DNA from: Streptomyces griseocarneus
GTDB taxonomy: Bacteria; Actinomycetota; Actinomycetes; Streptomycetales; Streptomycetaceae
DNA: 64,000 nt
Reading direction: 5' to 3'
NCBI GenBank assembly: GCA_003674045.1
Contig: PENC01000002.1
Location: 1,054,001-1,118,000 of the forward strand
Part shown: piece after piece, positions 1 to 7,583 of the stretch
How positions within the stretch are numbered: position 1 is the stretch's first letter
Layout: the number at the start of each line of letters is the position of its first letter
The notes under the pieces: generated by a model
The model's database searches: none
The model's input: the letters and a program-made list of their open reading frames with translations, nothing else
Told to the model about the DNA's origin: nothing
Position numbers and translations under genes: made by a program

Positions 1-120
1 TTCGAACGTAACACGTGGGGGTGGTGGGGCTCCATTCGTTTTTCTGGCGGTCGGTCGTGTGCGGCTTTTCGTCTTGCGGGGTGGGTGACCGGGGGTTCTC
101 ATCTGCGGGTTCGGTGAGGG

Positions 121-295
121 TTGCTCGCGCCGTTCCCCGCGCCCCTGTTGTGGGCCGGGGGCGTTGCCTCCGGGCGGGAACCTGGAACGCGGTGCGTGCG
201 GGTGATGGGTTTTGGGTGCCGCGATTCGTGCACCGTCGTTCCAGAACCCCGCCCTCCGGCCCCGCCCCCTCCACCGGATGTCGGCTATCCGTGCC
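121..295 (-). repeat. Long dispersed GC-rich element, copy 1
   Basis: This 175-bp stretch is a near-identical inverted copy of 19142-19325. Both carry the core CGTTCCCCGCGCCCCT and then the same GC-rich body, including CGTTGCCTCCGGGCGGGAAC and CACCGTCGTTCCAGAACC. It fills most of the space upstream of the first gene. The strand is assigned by the orientation of the core relative to the other dispersed repeats. Nothing protein-like was recognised in bases 1-120 or 296-339. Confidence 0.75.
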
Positions 296-339
296 CGGTC
301 GGTTCCGTCGCGGGCCCACGATCGGCCGGTGGGCTACGT

Positions 340-1236
340 GTGAGCCTCGTGGTGTTGCATGGCCAGGCAGCAGGCCGTGTTGCGGAGGGGGCCGACGTGC
401 CGGTGCCGATGTGTGTGATGGGCAACGAGGGAAGCCGTGTGTGGGTCTCACACGGGCATGACCCCGATAGGTTCGTGGAGTTGGGGTCCTTGACGAAGGT
501 CGTCACCGGAACTGTGCTGGTGCAGCTCGCCAAGGCGGGGCGGCTCGGGGTGGATGATCCGGTCGAGGAGTGGTTGGGCGAGGCGCCCAAGGGGACCGGG
601 ATCACGCTTCGCACTCTCGCCGATCACACTTCGGGGCTGCCTCGTCTGCCGCCTGGGCCGTCGGCGTCGCCCTGGAATCCCTATGCCTCCTTCACTGATG
701 AGGAGTTGAGCCAGATCGTGCGGGACCTGGACAAGGTCGCTTCGGGGCCGGTGGGGCGTATGGAGTACTCCAATCTCGGCTATGCCGTCCTCGGTAGGGC
801 GCTGACCACTGCGACTGGTCGTGATTTCCAGGAGTTGGTGGACGAGTATGTGCTTGCGCCGTTGGGGCTGGGAGCGGGGGCGATGACCGCTGTGCCTCCG
901 GCTGGGGAGCGGTTGGTTCCTCGTGGTTTCTTTGGGCGGCCCCGGAAGCTCTGGACGCTCACCGGGGCGATCCTGCCTGCTGGTGGGTTGTGGTCCACTC
1001 CGCGCACGGCCGCGCGGCTTCTTGTCGGTCTCACGGTCGACCGGGTGTTGGGGGAGCCTGCCCCGAGCTGGTTCCGGGTCTCGTCCTTGATGTGGCACAA
1101 CGGGGCGACGCGTGATTCCTCGGTGTTCGCCGCCTCGCATGAGGACGGCCGTTGGATACTCGTCCACCGTCTTGGCGGGAAGCCGGGGCGCACGGATCAG
1201 CTGGGGGTGGAGTTCCTTCGGCGGGCCACTGTGTGA
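340..1236 (+). CDS. Serine hydrolase, beta-lactamase/PBP4*-like family
   Basis: The 298-residue product belongs to the class C beta-lactamase/esterase superfamily, which cleaves amide or ester bonds with a serine nucleophile. The SxxK motif is S50-L-T-K53, the YxN motif is Y143-S-N, and H253-N-G stands where the family has KTG or HxG. The conserved HTSGLP segment follows the SxxK region. I chose the GTG at 340 because longer versions would read into the upstream dispersed repeat. No signal peptide is seen with this start, so a cytoplasmic enzyme is likely. The natural substrate is unknown, and antibiotic resistance should not be assumed. It converges on the VOC gene 6 bp downstream. Confidence 0.85.
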   Translation: MSLVVLHGQAAGRVAEGADVPVPMCVMGNEGSRVWVSHGHDPDRFVELGSLTKVVTGTVLVQLAKAGRLGVDDPVEEWLGEAPKGTGITLRTLADHTSGLPRLPPGPSASPWNPYASFTDEELSQIVRDLDKVASGPVGRMEYSNLGYAVLGRALTTATGRDFQELVDEYVLAPLGLGAGAMTAVPPAGERLVPRGFFGRPRKLWTLTGAILPAGGLWSTPRTAARLLVGLTVDRVLGEPAPSWFRVSSLMWHNGATRDSSVFAASHEDGRWILVHRLGGKPGRTDQLGVEFLRRATV

Positions 1237-1242
1237 AGGGGC

Positions 1243-1656
1243 TCAGCTCGTGCGGGGCGGGGCTATGAGTTCAATCTCGAAGCCGTCCTCGTTTTCCAGG
1301 TAGGCCGCGTAGTGGTCGGGGCCGCCTGCGTGAGGGTGGCGGCCGGGGAAGAGGAGGTGCCAGCCGTGGGCCTTGGCCTCCGTGGTCAGGGCTTCGACTT
1401 CGGCTTCGTCCGCTACATGGAAGGCCAGGTGGTTCAGGCCCGGGTGGCGGCGGTCGTGGTCGGGGGCGGTGAGGGCCGGGGACTGCTCCACGACGAGGTA
1501 GAAGTGGTCCAGGCGCCAGCTGCGGCCCCATTCCCAGGACTGGTAGGGCTCGTAGCCCAGTCGCTCCAGGAGCCAGCCAAAGGATTTCGAGGCGTGGGCG
1601 AGGTCGGGCACCCAGAGTTCGATGTGGTGCGGCATCCCTCTCACGCTGTCGGCCAT
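1243..1656 (-). CDS. VOC (glyoxalase/bleomycin-resistance fold) family protein
   Basis: This 137-residue protein has the vicinal-oxygen-chelate fold. It opens with HHIELWVPDL, has a middle GLNHLAFHV strand carrying a metal-type His, and ends with ENEDGFEIELIAP, where the last Glu would be a metal ligand. Members bind a divalent metal and act as lyases, dioxygenases or drug-binding proteins. The length fits a two-module VOC protein. It is convergent with the serine hydrolase. The substrate cannot be told from the sequence. Confidence 0.8.
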   Translation of the reverse strand: MADSVRGMPHHIELWVPDLAHASKSFGWLLERLGYEPYQSWEWGRSWRLDHFYLVVEQSPALTAPDHDRRHPGLNHLAFHVADEAEVEALTTEAKAHGWHLLFPGRHPHAGGPDHYAAYLENEDGFEIELIAPPRTS

Positions 1657-1723
1657 GACGGCCTCCTGGGGTTGCTGTGGGTGCGTGTTGTCGGCCGTTG
1701 CGCGGATGTAGTGGTCATCGCCG

Positions 1724-2059
1724 TCACAGTCCGTGCTCCAAGCGCCAGTGGGTGCGCTGCCGGACCAGCGCGGATGCGGTTCTGAAGTTGTTCCCCGACT
1801 CCAACGCCTCCTGGTACGCCGCCATGTCCTTCGAGCATTCCTGGCAGTCGAACGGTGAGCGCTTCATCTGCGGCCACCGGGTGGCCCGCTCGCGCTCCTC
1901 TCGTGTCGCCAACCGCAGGTCGGAGAAGAGTGCTTTCCACTCCTCGCCGCCCCCGGGTGCTCTGAGGTGTGCCTGTTGCCCGAGGCTGTCGATCACCTGG
2001 GCCACTCGCGCCCGCTCCCCGCGTGTGTCCACCACGAACGCGCCGTTCCTGTACGTCAT
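1724..2059 (-). CDS. Small conserved actinomycete protein of unknown function
   Basis: I do not recognise a characterised family for this 111-residue protein. The N-terminal half (NGAFVVDTRGERARVAQVIDS, then LRAPGGGEEW) looks like a small beta-barrel family common in Streptomyces next to XRE regulators. The C-terminal half holds a CxxC pair (residues near 74-77) and an Arg-rich helix. The CxxC could bind zinc, but no second Cys pair is present. It is divergent from the XRE gene, with about 190 bp between them, so the two may share a control region. Confidence 0.6.
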   Translation of the reverse strand: MTYRNGAFVVDTRGERARVAQVIDSLGQQAHLRAPGGGEEWKALFSDLRLATREERERATRWPQMKRSPFDCQECSKDMAAYQEALESGNNFRTASALVRQRTHWRLEHGL

Positions 2060-2251
2060 TGCTGCGTGCCGCCTTCCCCTCCGCTACTCGCTGTAGCCAT
2101 GACCACCATGCCCCCACCCGCTTCCACGCGGCAAGAAATTTGGCTCCACAGTGGAGTACTTCATTCGTGTGGGTGACTGCTTTGGCCATGACTCGGACCT
2201 TTCCGCCCCCTGGGCCACACTGGGCGGGAGGTGGTCAACCCGGGAGCACAC

Positions 2252-3118
2252 ATGGGGTATTCAGCACGTTGCACGGCCCGACGCCGGAGATTGGGTACAG
2301 CGCTAAGAACCCTCCGCGAGGCAGCCAACGTCACGATGGAGGAAGCTGCGAAGGCGATTCACGGAGAACGGACAAAGATCAGTCGACAGGAAACTGGTCG
2401 GCATGGCGTGACTCAGTTCGAGCTGGAAGCACTATTCACCCTTTACGAGCCAAAGGACGAGAAGCTGCTCCAATGGCTCGTGGCCCTCTCCGACGAAAGC
2501 AGCAAGCGCGTCTGGTGGCGCCAGTACAGCAAAATACTCACGGACGACTTCAAGGAAATGTTGGCTTTGGAATCCGAGGCCGCGAGGATCTCGGCATTCC
2601 AGCCGCGAGTCATCCCGGGGTTGCTGCAGACGCAGGCATACGCGGCCACGATCATCGCAGACTCTTCGGACGGCCTGGGCCAGGACGAGCTCGATCGCTT
2701 TGTGGACGTCCGGATGAGCCGACAAGGAATCTTCCTTCGAGGAGACCCGCCGCGCTACGTCACGATCCTGACGGAGGGTGCTATCCGCCAGCAGATCGGA
2801 AACCCCGAGGCCATGTCGGAACAGCTCCGGCACCTGGTTGCCCTGAGCCAAACGCCCGAGGTGGAGCTGTTGGTCATCCCCTACTCCCAAGGCACGTACG
2901 CGAAGGCGGAGGGATCTTTCGTTCTGTACTCCTACCCCACCCCGCTGAGCTTCGACGTCGTTCAAGTCCCCTACCTTCTCGGCTCCCTGTACCTGGAGGA
3001 GGATGAGGTGGTAGGGAAGTACCAGAGAGCGTTCGAGAAGCTACGGGCTTCGGCACTGTCAGTTCGGCAGTCCGTCGAGCTGGTCTCGTCGGTCGCCGAC
3101 GAATTCGAGCGTGGATGA
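2252..3118 (+). CDS. XRE-family regulator with DUF5753 (Scr1-like)
   Basis: The 288-residue product begins with a Cro/C1-type helix-turn-helix at about residues 10-65 (RRRLGTALRTLREAANVTME). The DUF5753 effector-like domain, typical of Streptomyces, follows, including the signature FQPRVIPGLLQTQAYA. Start ATG 2252 is preferred over GTG 2231 because GGGAG lies just upstream of it. The stop overlaps the next gene by 8 bp. In S. coelicolor such XRE/DUF397 pairs (Scr1/Scr2) are reported to stimulate antibiotic production. Here the pair stands upstream of a small biosynthetic operon on the same strand, so a pathway-control role is an inference worth testing. Confidence 0.9.
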   Translation: MGYSARCTARRRRLGTALRTLREAANVTMEEAAKAIHGERTKISRQETGRHGVTQFELEALFTLYEPKDEKLLQWLVALSDESSKRVWWRQYSKILTDDFKEMLALESEAARISAFQPRVIPGLLQTQAYAATIIADSSDGLGQDELDRFVDVRMSRQGIFLRGDPPRYVTILTEGAIRQQIGNPEAMSEQLRHLVALSQTPEVELLVIPYSQGTYAKAEGSFVLYSYPTPLSFDVVQVPYLLGSLYLEEDEVVGKYQRAFEKLRASALSVRQSVELVSSVADEFERG

Positions 3119-3341
3119 GGTGCATACCGTGATACACCGCCGGCCGTTCCATCAAGGATGGCGCAAGTCCTCCTACAGCCCGGACTCGGACGGGAACTGC
3201 ATCGAGATACGGCCAGCCGCCGACTTGATAGTCATAGGCGACACCAAAGATCACTTTCGCGGCACCCTCGGCATCCCTTCCCACGTTTGGGCGGACTTCA
3301 TCGGCGCTGCGTATGGGGATGCCCTCCGCATGTCAATGTGA
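3111..3341 (+). CDS. DUF397 protein (Scr2-like partner)
   Basis: This 76-residue protein carries the compact DUF397 fold: the WRKSSYSPDSDGNCIEI motif near residues 17-33 and the GDTKDHFRGTL segment near residue 45. DUF397 proteins almost always partner an XRE/DUF5753 regulator. Here the GTG start lies inside the end of the XRE gene (8-bp overlap), so the two are translationally coupled. How it acts, whether as antitoxin-like partner or co-regulator, is not settled by the sequence. Confidence 0.88.
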   Translation: MDEVHTVIHRRPFHQGWRKSSYSPDSDGNCIEIRPAADLIVIGDTKDHFRGTLGIPSHVWADFIGAAYGDALRMSM

Positions 3342-3359
3342 ACAGCATCTGGTGACTGA

Positions 3360-3470
3360 ACAGCCGTAGACGACGGCAAAGGCCACCCCCGCGGCACGTT
3401 CACCGTCCCACCCCACACCTGGCACAACTTCACCCGCACCATGCACCACGGTCACCCCCTGCCGCATTGA
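3360..3470 (+). pseudogene. Remnant of a second DUF397 gene
   Basis: Straight after an in-frame TGA at 3357, 36 codons are open and end in TGA at 3468. The translation DDGKGHPRGTFTVPPHTWHN aligns with DTKDHFRGTLGIPSHVWADF of the intact DUF397 gene 20 bp upstream. The N-terminal WRKSSYS half is missing and no start codon is in a sensible place. This is best read as the 3' part of a tandem duplicated DUF397 gene that lost its 5' part. Confidence 0.7.
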
Positions 3471-3676
3471 GAGACACCTGGCACACGCGGCGGCATTGCC
3501 ATCGGAGCGCCACCGGGGACGCTGAAGCCAGAATTCACGGCTCGCCTCTCACGCGCGAAATGCCGCCTCATCCGTCCCGCGCTCCACATGGCCGGAAATC
3601 CCCTCTGGCCGCCGCGTCAGCGCACCGGGCAACATGACAACTCGGCTCGCCGCGTACACCGAAAAAGGACAGAGCC
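3471..3676 (+). promoter_or_regulatory. Probable promoter region of the cyclodipeptide operon
   Basis: This 206-bp gap separates the DUF397 remnant from the cyclodipeptide synthase and is the only non-coding space in front of the operon. AAAAGGAC just before GTG 3677 is a usable ribosome-binding site. I could not assign -10 and -35 hexamers with confidence, and no clear operator palindrome was seen. Confidence 0.35.
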
Positions 3677-4429
3677 GTGGCCGGTGTGAGACAAGAAGCG
3701 GAAAGAGGCGCTTGGTTGAGTCGGCATCCCTTCGTCGTCGAGCCCTACACCGAAGAATGTCGAACGATCTACGAGGAACGTGAACACGTCGTCGTCGGAG
3801 TGAGCCCCGGGAACAGCTACTTCGGGGTGGATCTGCTTGCCGAGCTCCTCGCCTGGCTGTGCCAGGAGTTCCGCCAAGTCGACGTCGTCGTACCGGATTC
3901 GGGCCTGGTGCACACCTACCTGGCACTCGGCTATCCCGGGCAGAAAGCCGCCAAGAAAGCCCGCGCCGAGACGAACGTCCTGTTCAATCGTGTGGTGCGC
4001 GGCTGGGAGAAGAGCGGCGGGCCGCGCGCCGGCGACGGCGTGCACCGCATGTCGGAGCTGGAGACAGGCATCGCCTATCAGCGGCTGCTGCGGCGCTGCG
4101 GGCAAGCACTCGCCGACGACCCGAAGTTGCGGGCCACCGCGTTGCGGATGTGCCGCGACTCGCTCCGGGCGCGGCGGCCGGAGTTCGAGCCGACGCTCGA
4201 GCAGGTCGAGTGCTCGATGCAATACCTGCTCGCCGAACTGCCGTTCTTCCTGTGCTCGGCGGACATCTTCGAGGTGTCGTCGTCGCTGTGCTTCTACCAC
4301 CAGGTGGTACCGCTCGCGGACGACATATTCGCCAAGCGGACCGGGCTGCGGGCGTCGTACCGGCAGGGGTACGCCGTGATCCACCCGAAGGACTTCCCCG
4401 AACACCACGAGAGCCGGAGTCGCGTGTGA
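3677..4429 (+). CDS. tRNA-dependent cyclodipeptide synthase (CDPS)
   Basis: CDPSs take two aminoacyl-tRNAs and join the amino acids into a diketopiperazine through an aminoacyl-enzyme on a conserved Ser. The 250-residue product has the diagnostic GVSPGNSYF motif with nucleophile S43 (AlbC Ser37). N46 is at AlbC Asn40, Y183 and E187 in YLLAE match AlbC Tyr178 and Glu182, and Y207 in LCFYH matches AlbC Tyr202. The Asn/Tyr pair places it in the NYQ subfamily. Length matches AlbC-type enzymes. The stop overlaps the first prenyltransferase start as GTGA. The amino acids used cannot be predicted here. Trp-containing products are common when the partner is a prenyltransferase of the downstream type, but that is inference. 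Confidence 0.93.
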   Translation: MAGVRQEAERGAWLSRHPFVVEPYTEECRTIYEEREHVVVGVSPGNSYFGVDLLAELLAWLCQEFRQVDVVVPDSGLVHTYLALGYPGQKAAKKARAETNVLFNRVVRGWEKSGGPRAGDGVHRMSELETGIAYQRLLRRCGQALADDPKLRATALRMCRDSLRARRPEFEPTLEQVECSMQYLLAELPFFLCSADIFEVSSSLCFYHQVVPLADDIFAKRTGLRASYRQGYAVIHPKDFPEHHESRSRV

Positions 4430-5457
4430 GCGCACAGGAGATCCGGGCAGCGGGGCTCGACGACGACCCGCGCCTCGCCCGCGACTACGCCGCCTGCAAC
4501 GCATTCCTGCGCCGCCACAACCCTGCCGCGTATCCGGCGGCCAGAATGCTGCTGGCTCCGGACAAGCGCCCGTACTGGGACGCGATGATCGCGTTCGCCT
4601 CGCACGTGGACGATCTCATCGACGATCCGGACAGGCCGGTCGCCGCACGCGCCGCCCAATACGACGCCTACGCAAGAGAATTCCTCACCTTCCTCGCGGG
4701 TGAGAATCCGTGGCCGCACCCTCCGGAAACGACACAGGAAGCCGTCGGCCGGCATCTCGCCCGCGCCTTCGCGCACTTCGTCACCACATGGAACATCCCG
4801 CAGGAATCCGTCCGCGGGTTCCTGGAAACCATCCGCACCGACCTGGAGGTCACGGAGTATCCGACGTTCGCGGACCTCGCCACATACGTGGACCGGGTCT
4901 GCGGGGAGAACACGAGGTGGGGCAATGTCCTGTTGATGTCCGGCGGCAGGAGCACCGAGAGGGCCGATGCAAAGGCCGGTGCCGCGAGCTTCGGGCTGCA
5001 GCTGACCGACTATCTGCGGGATCTGGGCGAGGACCTCGGAGACGGACGGCTCTACCTCCCCCTTGAGGATCTGGAGCGGTTCGGGCTGACCCGGGCCTGC
5101 GTGGAAGAGGCCGCACGGGCACGACAGATGACACCCGCACTGCGCGACCTCGTCCGCTTCGAAGTCGACCGGGCCCGCCGGTACTTCGCGGAGGCAGCCG
5201 ATTGGTGGCGCCTGGTGGACCCGGCCGCCCGCGAACTGCCTCGACAGTACGTACGCCTCGGACAGTTCACCCTGGAGCAGATCACCCGGTCCGGCCACGA
5301 CATCTTCCGCACCGCTCCGCGGGCGCGCCTGATGTGTGCCATCTCCTCCTGTACGAGTTTCGCCATGGGCTACGCCCGTGTGGTCTCGACGCGCCCCGCC
5401 GGACACCTCGCCCCACGGCGCCCCCTGCGCGTACCGGCCTCCCGGCTGCGGCCCTGA
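4426..5457 (+). CDS. Phytoene/squalene-synthase-like prenyltransferase, copy 1
   Basis: The 343-residue product has the trans-isoprenyl (head-to-head synthase) fold. The first Asp-rich motif is DDLIDD at 62-67 and the second is D195-x3-D199 followed by D203, in TDYLRDLGED. These Asp side chains bind Mg-diphosphate. Enzymes of this type clustered with a CDPS, such as DmtC in the drimentine pathway, transfer farnesyl or a shorter prenyl group to the indole of a Trp-containing cyclodipeptide rather than making phytoene. No carotenoid or hopanoid genes are nearby, which supports that reading. The start is GTG 4426, coupled to the CDPS stop. The C-terminus is rich in Arg and Pro. Confidence 0.88.
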   Translation: MSAQEIRAAGLDDDPRLARDYAACNAFLRRHNPAAYPAARMLLAPDKRPYWDAMIAFASHVDDLIDDPDRPVAARAAQYDAYAREFLTFLAGENPWPHPPETTQEAVGRHLARAFAHFVTTWNIPQESVRGFLETIRTDLEVTEYPTFADLATYVDRVCGENTRWGNVLLMSGGRSTERADAKAGAASFGLQLTDYLRDLGEDLGDGRLYLPLEDLERFGLTRACVEEAARARQMTPALRDLVRFEVDRARRYFAEAADWWRLVDPAARELPRQYVRLGQFTLEQITRSGHDIFRTAPRARLMCAISSCTSFAMGYARVVSTRPAGHLAPRRPLRVPASRLRP

Positions 5458-5513
5458 GAACGCACCCCCAGCCCGAAGGACCATCCCCGAACACCACAAA
5501 GCCGGAGTTTCGC

Positions 5514-6545
5514 GTGAGCACACAGGAGATCCGGGCGGCAGGGCTCGACGACGACCCGCGCCTCGCCCGCGACTACGCCGCCTGCAACACATTTCTGCGC
5601 CGCCGTAATTCCGCCGCCTACCCGGCGGCCAGGCTGCTGCTGGCCCCGGACAAACGCCCGCACTGGGACGCGATCCTCGCGTTCTGCACTCAGGTGGACG
5701 GTCTCATCGACGCCCCGGACAGACCGGTCGCCGCACGTGCCGCCCAATACGACGCTTACGTGAGGGAGTTCTTCGCTCTTCTCACGGGTGAGAATCCGTG
5801 GCCGCATCCTCCGGAAACGACACAGGAAGCCGTCGGCCGACGCCTCGCGCGCGCCTTCGCGCACTCCGTCGCCACGTGGAACATTCCACAGGACTCGGTG
5901 CGGCTGGCCCTGAAAACCATCCGTACCGACATGGAGGTCACGGAATATCCGACGTTCGCGGACCTCGCCGCGTACCTCGACGGGCTCTGCGGGCAAGCCG
6001 CGAAGTGGGGCAACGCCCTGCTGATGTCCGGCGGCAGAAGTACCGAAGAGGCCGACACCAAAGCCGCCGCCGCGAGCTTCGGACTGCAACTGACCGACTG
6101 TCTACGGGACCTGGGAGAGGACCTCGATGACGGACGGCTCTATCTGCCGCTGGAAGACCTGGAGCGGTTCGGGCTGACCCGGGCCTGCGTGGAAGAGGCC
6201 GCACGGGCACGACAGATGACACCCGCACTGCGCGACCTCGTCCGCTTCGAAGTCGACCGGGCCCGCCGGTACTTCGCGGAGGCAGCCGATTGGTGGCGCC
6301 TGGTGGACCCGGCCGCCCGCGAACTGCCCCGGCAGTACGTACGCCTCGGACAGTTCACCCTGGAGCAGATCACCCGGTCCGGCCACGACATCTTCCGTAC
6401 CGTTCCGCAGGCGCGGGTGAGGTGTGCCGTCTCCTCCTGCGCGAGCTTCGCCATGGGCTACGCCCGTGCGGTCTCGACGCGCTCCGCCGGGAGGCTCGCC
6501 CCACGGCGCCCCTTGCGCGTACCGGCGTCCCGGCTGCGGCTCTGA
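5514..6545 (+). CDS. Phytoene/squalene-synthase-like prenyltransferase, copy 2
   Basis: This is a paralogue of the preceding gene with exactly the same length (343 residues). The first Asp-rich motif is altered from DDLIDD to DGLIDA (D63G, D67A), but the outer Asp pair D62/D66 is kept. The second motif, TDCLRDLGED, keeps its Asp residues with Y196C. Residues 1-205 differ at roughly 40 positions, 206-296 are identical, and the tail differs at about 10. The enzyme is probably active but may have changed substrate, regiochemistry or chain length. The GTG start overlaps a ghost CDPS stop, copying the arrangement in front of copy 1. Confidence 0.88.
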   Translation: MSTQEIRAAGLDDDPRLARDYAACNTFLRRRNSAAYPAARLLLAPDKRPHWDAILAFCTQVDGLIDAPDRPVAARAAQYDAYVREFFALLTGENPWPHPPETTQEAVGRRLARAFAHSVATWNIPQDSVRLALKTIRTDMEVTEYPTFADLAAYLDGLCGQAAKWGNALLMSGGRSTEEADTKAAAASFGLQLTDCLRDLGEDLDDGRLYLPLEDLERFGLTRACVEEAARARQMTPALRDLVRFEVDRARRYFAEAADWWRLVDPAARELPRQYVRLGQFTLEQITRSGHDIFRTVPQARVRCAVSSCASFAMGYARAVSTRSAGRLAPRRPLRVPASRLRL

Positions 6546-6618
6546 CCTCGCTGGCGGCCGCCGTACGGCTGGGCACGCGCCCGAGTCGCGCCAAGTACTC
6601 CCCACCCACGGAGGCGAC

Positions 6619-7488
6619 ATGGATGCCATGAATCCACTCCCCGTACAGGGCCTCACCGACTTCTACGACGCCGTCGTGGACCTCTGTGCTCTGACGGCCG
6701 GCACCCGCGCCATGCACAAGGGCTTGTTCGGCGGTTCCGACGACGCGGCCTCGCCGGCGGAGGGTGCCGACCGGCTCACGCGGCTCGCCGGTGAGCACCT
6801 CGCGCTGTCACCCCGAGTCGAGCTGCTCGACATCGGCTGCGGCATGGGACAGCCCGCCCTGCTGCTCGCCGAAGAGACCGGCTGCTCGGTCACGGGAACG
6901 GACATCGCGGGCCGTCAGGTGGAGACTGCCCGTCGCCTGGCAGCGGAAGCGGGCCTCAGTGATCGGGTGACGTTCCACCGGGCCGAAGCCACCGCGTTGC
7001 CCTTCCCCGACTCGTCCTTCCATCGCGTCCTGATGATGGAGATGTTCACCCACCTGCCCGACACCACCGACGGGCGCGGCAAACAGGCGGCGCTCCGCGA
7101 GGCAGCGCGCTGTCTGCGGCCGGGCGGGCCGCTCGTCCTCATCGACATGGTGCGGGGCGCCACGGACCCCGTGCGTCCGGCAGGGTACGCGGAAGTGCCC
7201 TCCGTTCACGTGAGCACGACCGAGCGACTGAAGGAACTGCTCGATACCGCGGGATTCGACGTCGGAAGCGTCCGCGACCTGAGTCCGGAGGTCCGCCCGA
7301 GCGCGGACAAGTGCGAGCGGGCCGTGGAAGAACGGCGGGCGGAGATCGCCGAGGCCTTCGGGGAGGACGTCGCGGAGCGGATGGTCCTGCTCGTACGGGA
7401 TCTGGCCCGGACGGATCGCGAGCTCGGCTACGTCCTGATCGCGGCCACGGTCCGGAAATCCGGCGGAAGGCCCCACTCCGTCCGGTAA
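6619..7488 (+). CDS. SAM-dependent methyltransferase of the cyclodipeptide operon
   Basis: The 289-residue class I methyltransferase has SAM-binding motif I, LLDIGCGMG, at 69-77, an acidic TGTDIA segment at the end of beta-2, and CLRPGGPLVLIDM as motif III. ATG 6619 has GGAGG just upstream. A 73-bp gap separates it from the second prenyltransferase with no terminator seen, so it is probably co-transcribed. In known CDPS clusters such enzymes N-methylate the diketopiperazine or the indole. Tailoring of the prenylated cyclodipeptide is the likely role. No P450 or membrane cyclase gene is in the window. Confidence 0.85.
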   Translation: MDAMNPLPVQGLTDFYDAVVDLCALTAGTRAMHKGLFGGSDDAASPAEGADRLTRLAGEHLALSPRVELLDIGCGMGQPALLLAEETGCSVTGTDIAGRQVETARRLAAEAGLSDRVTFHRAEATALPFPDSSFHRVLMMEMFTHLPDTTDGRGKQAALREAARCLRPGGPLVLIDMVRGATDPVRPAGYAEVPSVHVSTTERLKELLDTAGFDVGSVRDLSPEVRPSADKCERAVEERRAEIAEAFGEDVAERMVLLVRDLARTDRELGYVLIAATVRKSGGRPHSVR

Positions 7489-7537
7489 GCGTCTAGGACG
7501 TCGGCTCGCCGTTGATAAAGCGCCATCTTTGCCGCTT

Positions 7538-7549
7538 GCATGGCCATGC
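7538..7549. promoter_or_regulatory. 12-bp perfect palindrome upstream of the M4 protease
   Basis: GCATGGCCATGC is a perfect palindrome 35 bp upstream of the proposed TTG start of the secreted protease. It lies in the 95-bp space after the methyltransferase gene. It may be an operator. No regulator can be named from the site. Confidence 0.35.
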
Positions 7550-7583
7550 CCAAAACCTGGGCGTGATGCAGAGGGGGGAACCC

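Larger units (their letters stand above)
4385..6545 (+). repeat. Mosaic tandem duplication (4385-5457 and 5473-6545)
   Basis: Two direct copies lie exactly 1088 bp apart and cover both prenyltransferase genes plus the last 15 codons of the CDPS gene. In the second copy the CDPS tail survives as a ghost (5473-5517): it reads PKDHPRTPQSRSFA-stop against PKDFPEHHESRSRV-stop and keeps the same GTGA stop/start overlap. The stretch coding for residues 206-296 has no amino-acid difference and almost no nucleotide difference, while the flanks have diverged. Confidence 0.9.

Noticed and set aside
1..461. A 148-codon open frame at the left edge
   Set aside because: It runs through the long dispersed repeat and gives the Arg/Pro/Ser-rich translation typical of all copies of that repeat.
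4294..5592. A 432-codon minus-strand frame across the first prenyltransferase
   Set aside because: It and a similar frame over the second copy arise because both copies share the same sequence. The plus-strand genes have Asp-rich motifs and ribosome-binding context.
4426..6545. Carotenoid or hopanoid pathway as the role of the phytoene-synthase-like genes
   Set aside because: No desaturase, cyclase or squalene-hopene genes are present, while a CDPS is translationally coupled to the first copy.
7538..7549. Reading GCATGGCCATGC as an AdpA binding site
   Set aside because: The remembered AdpA consensus TGGCSNGWWY requires G at position 7, which is not met. It is kept only as an unassigned palindrome.
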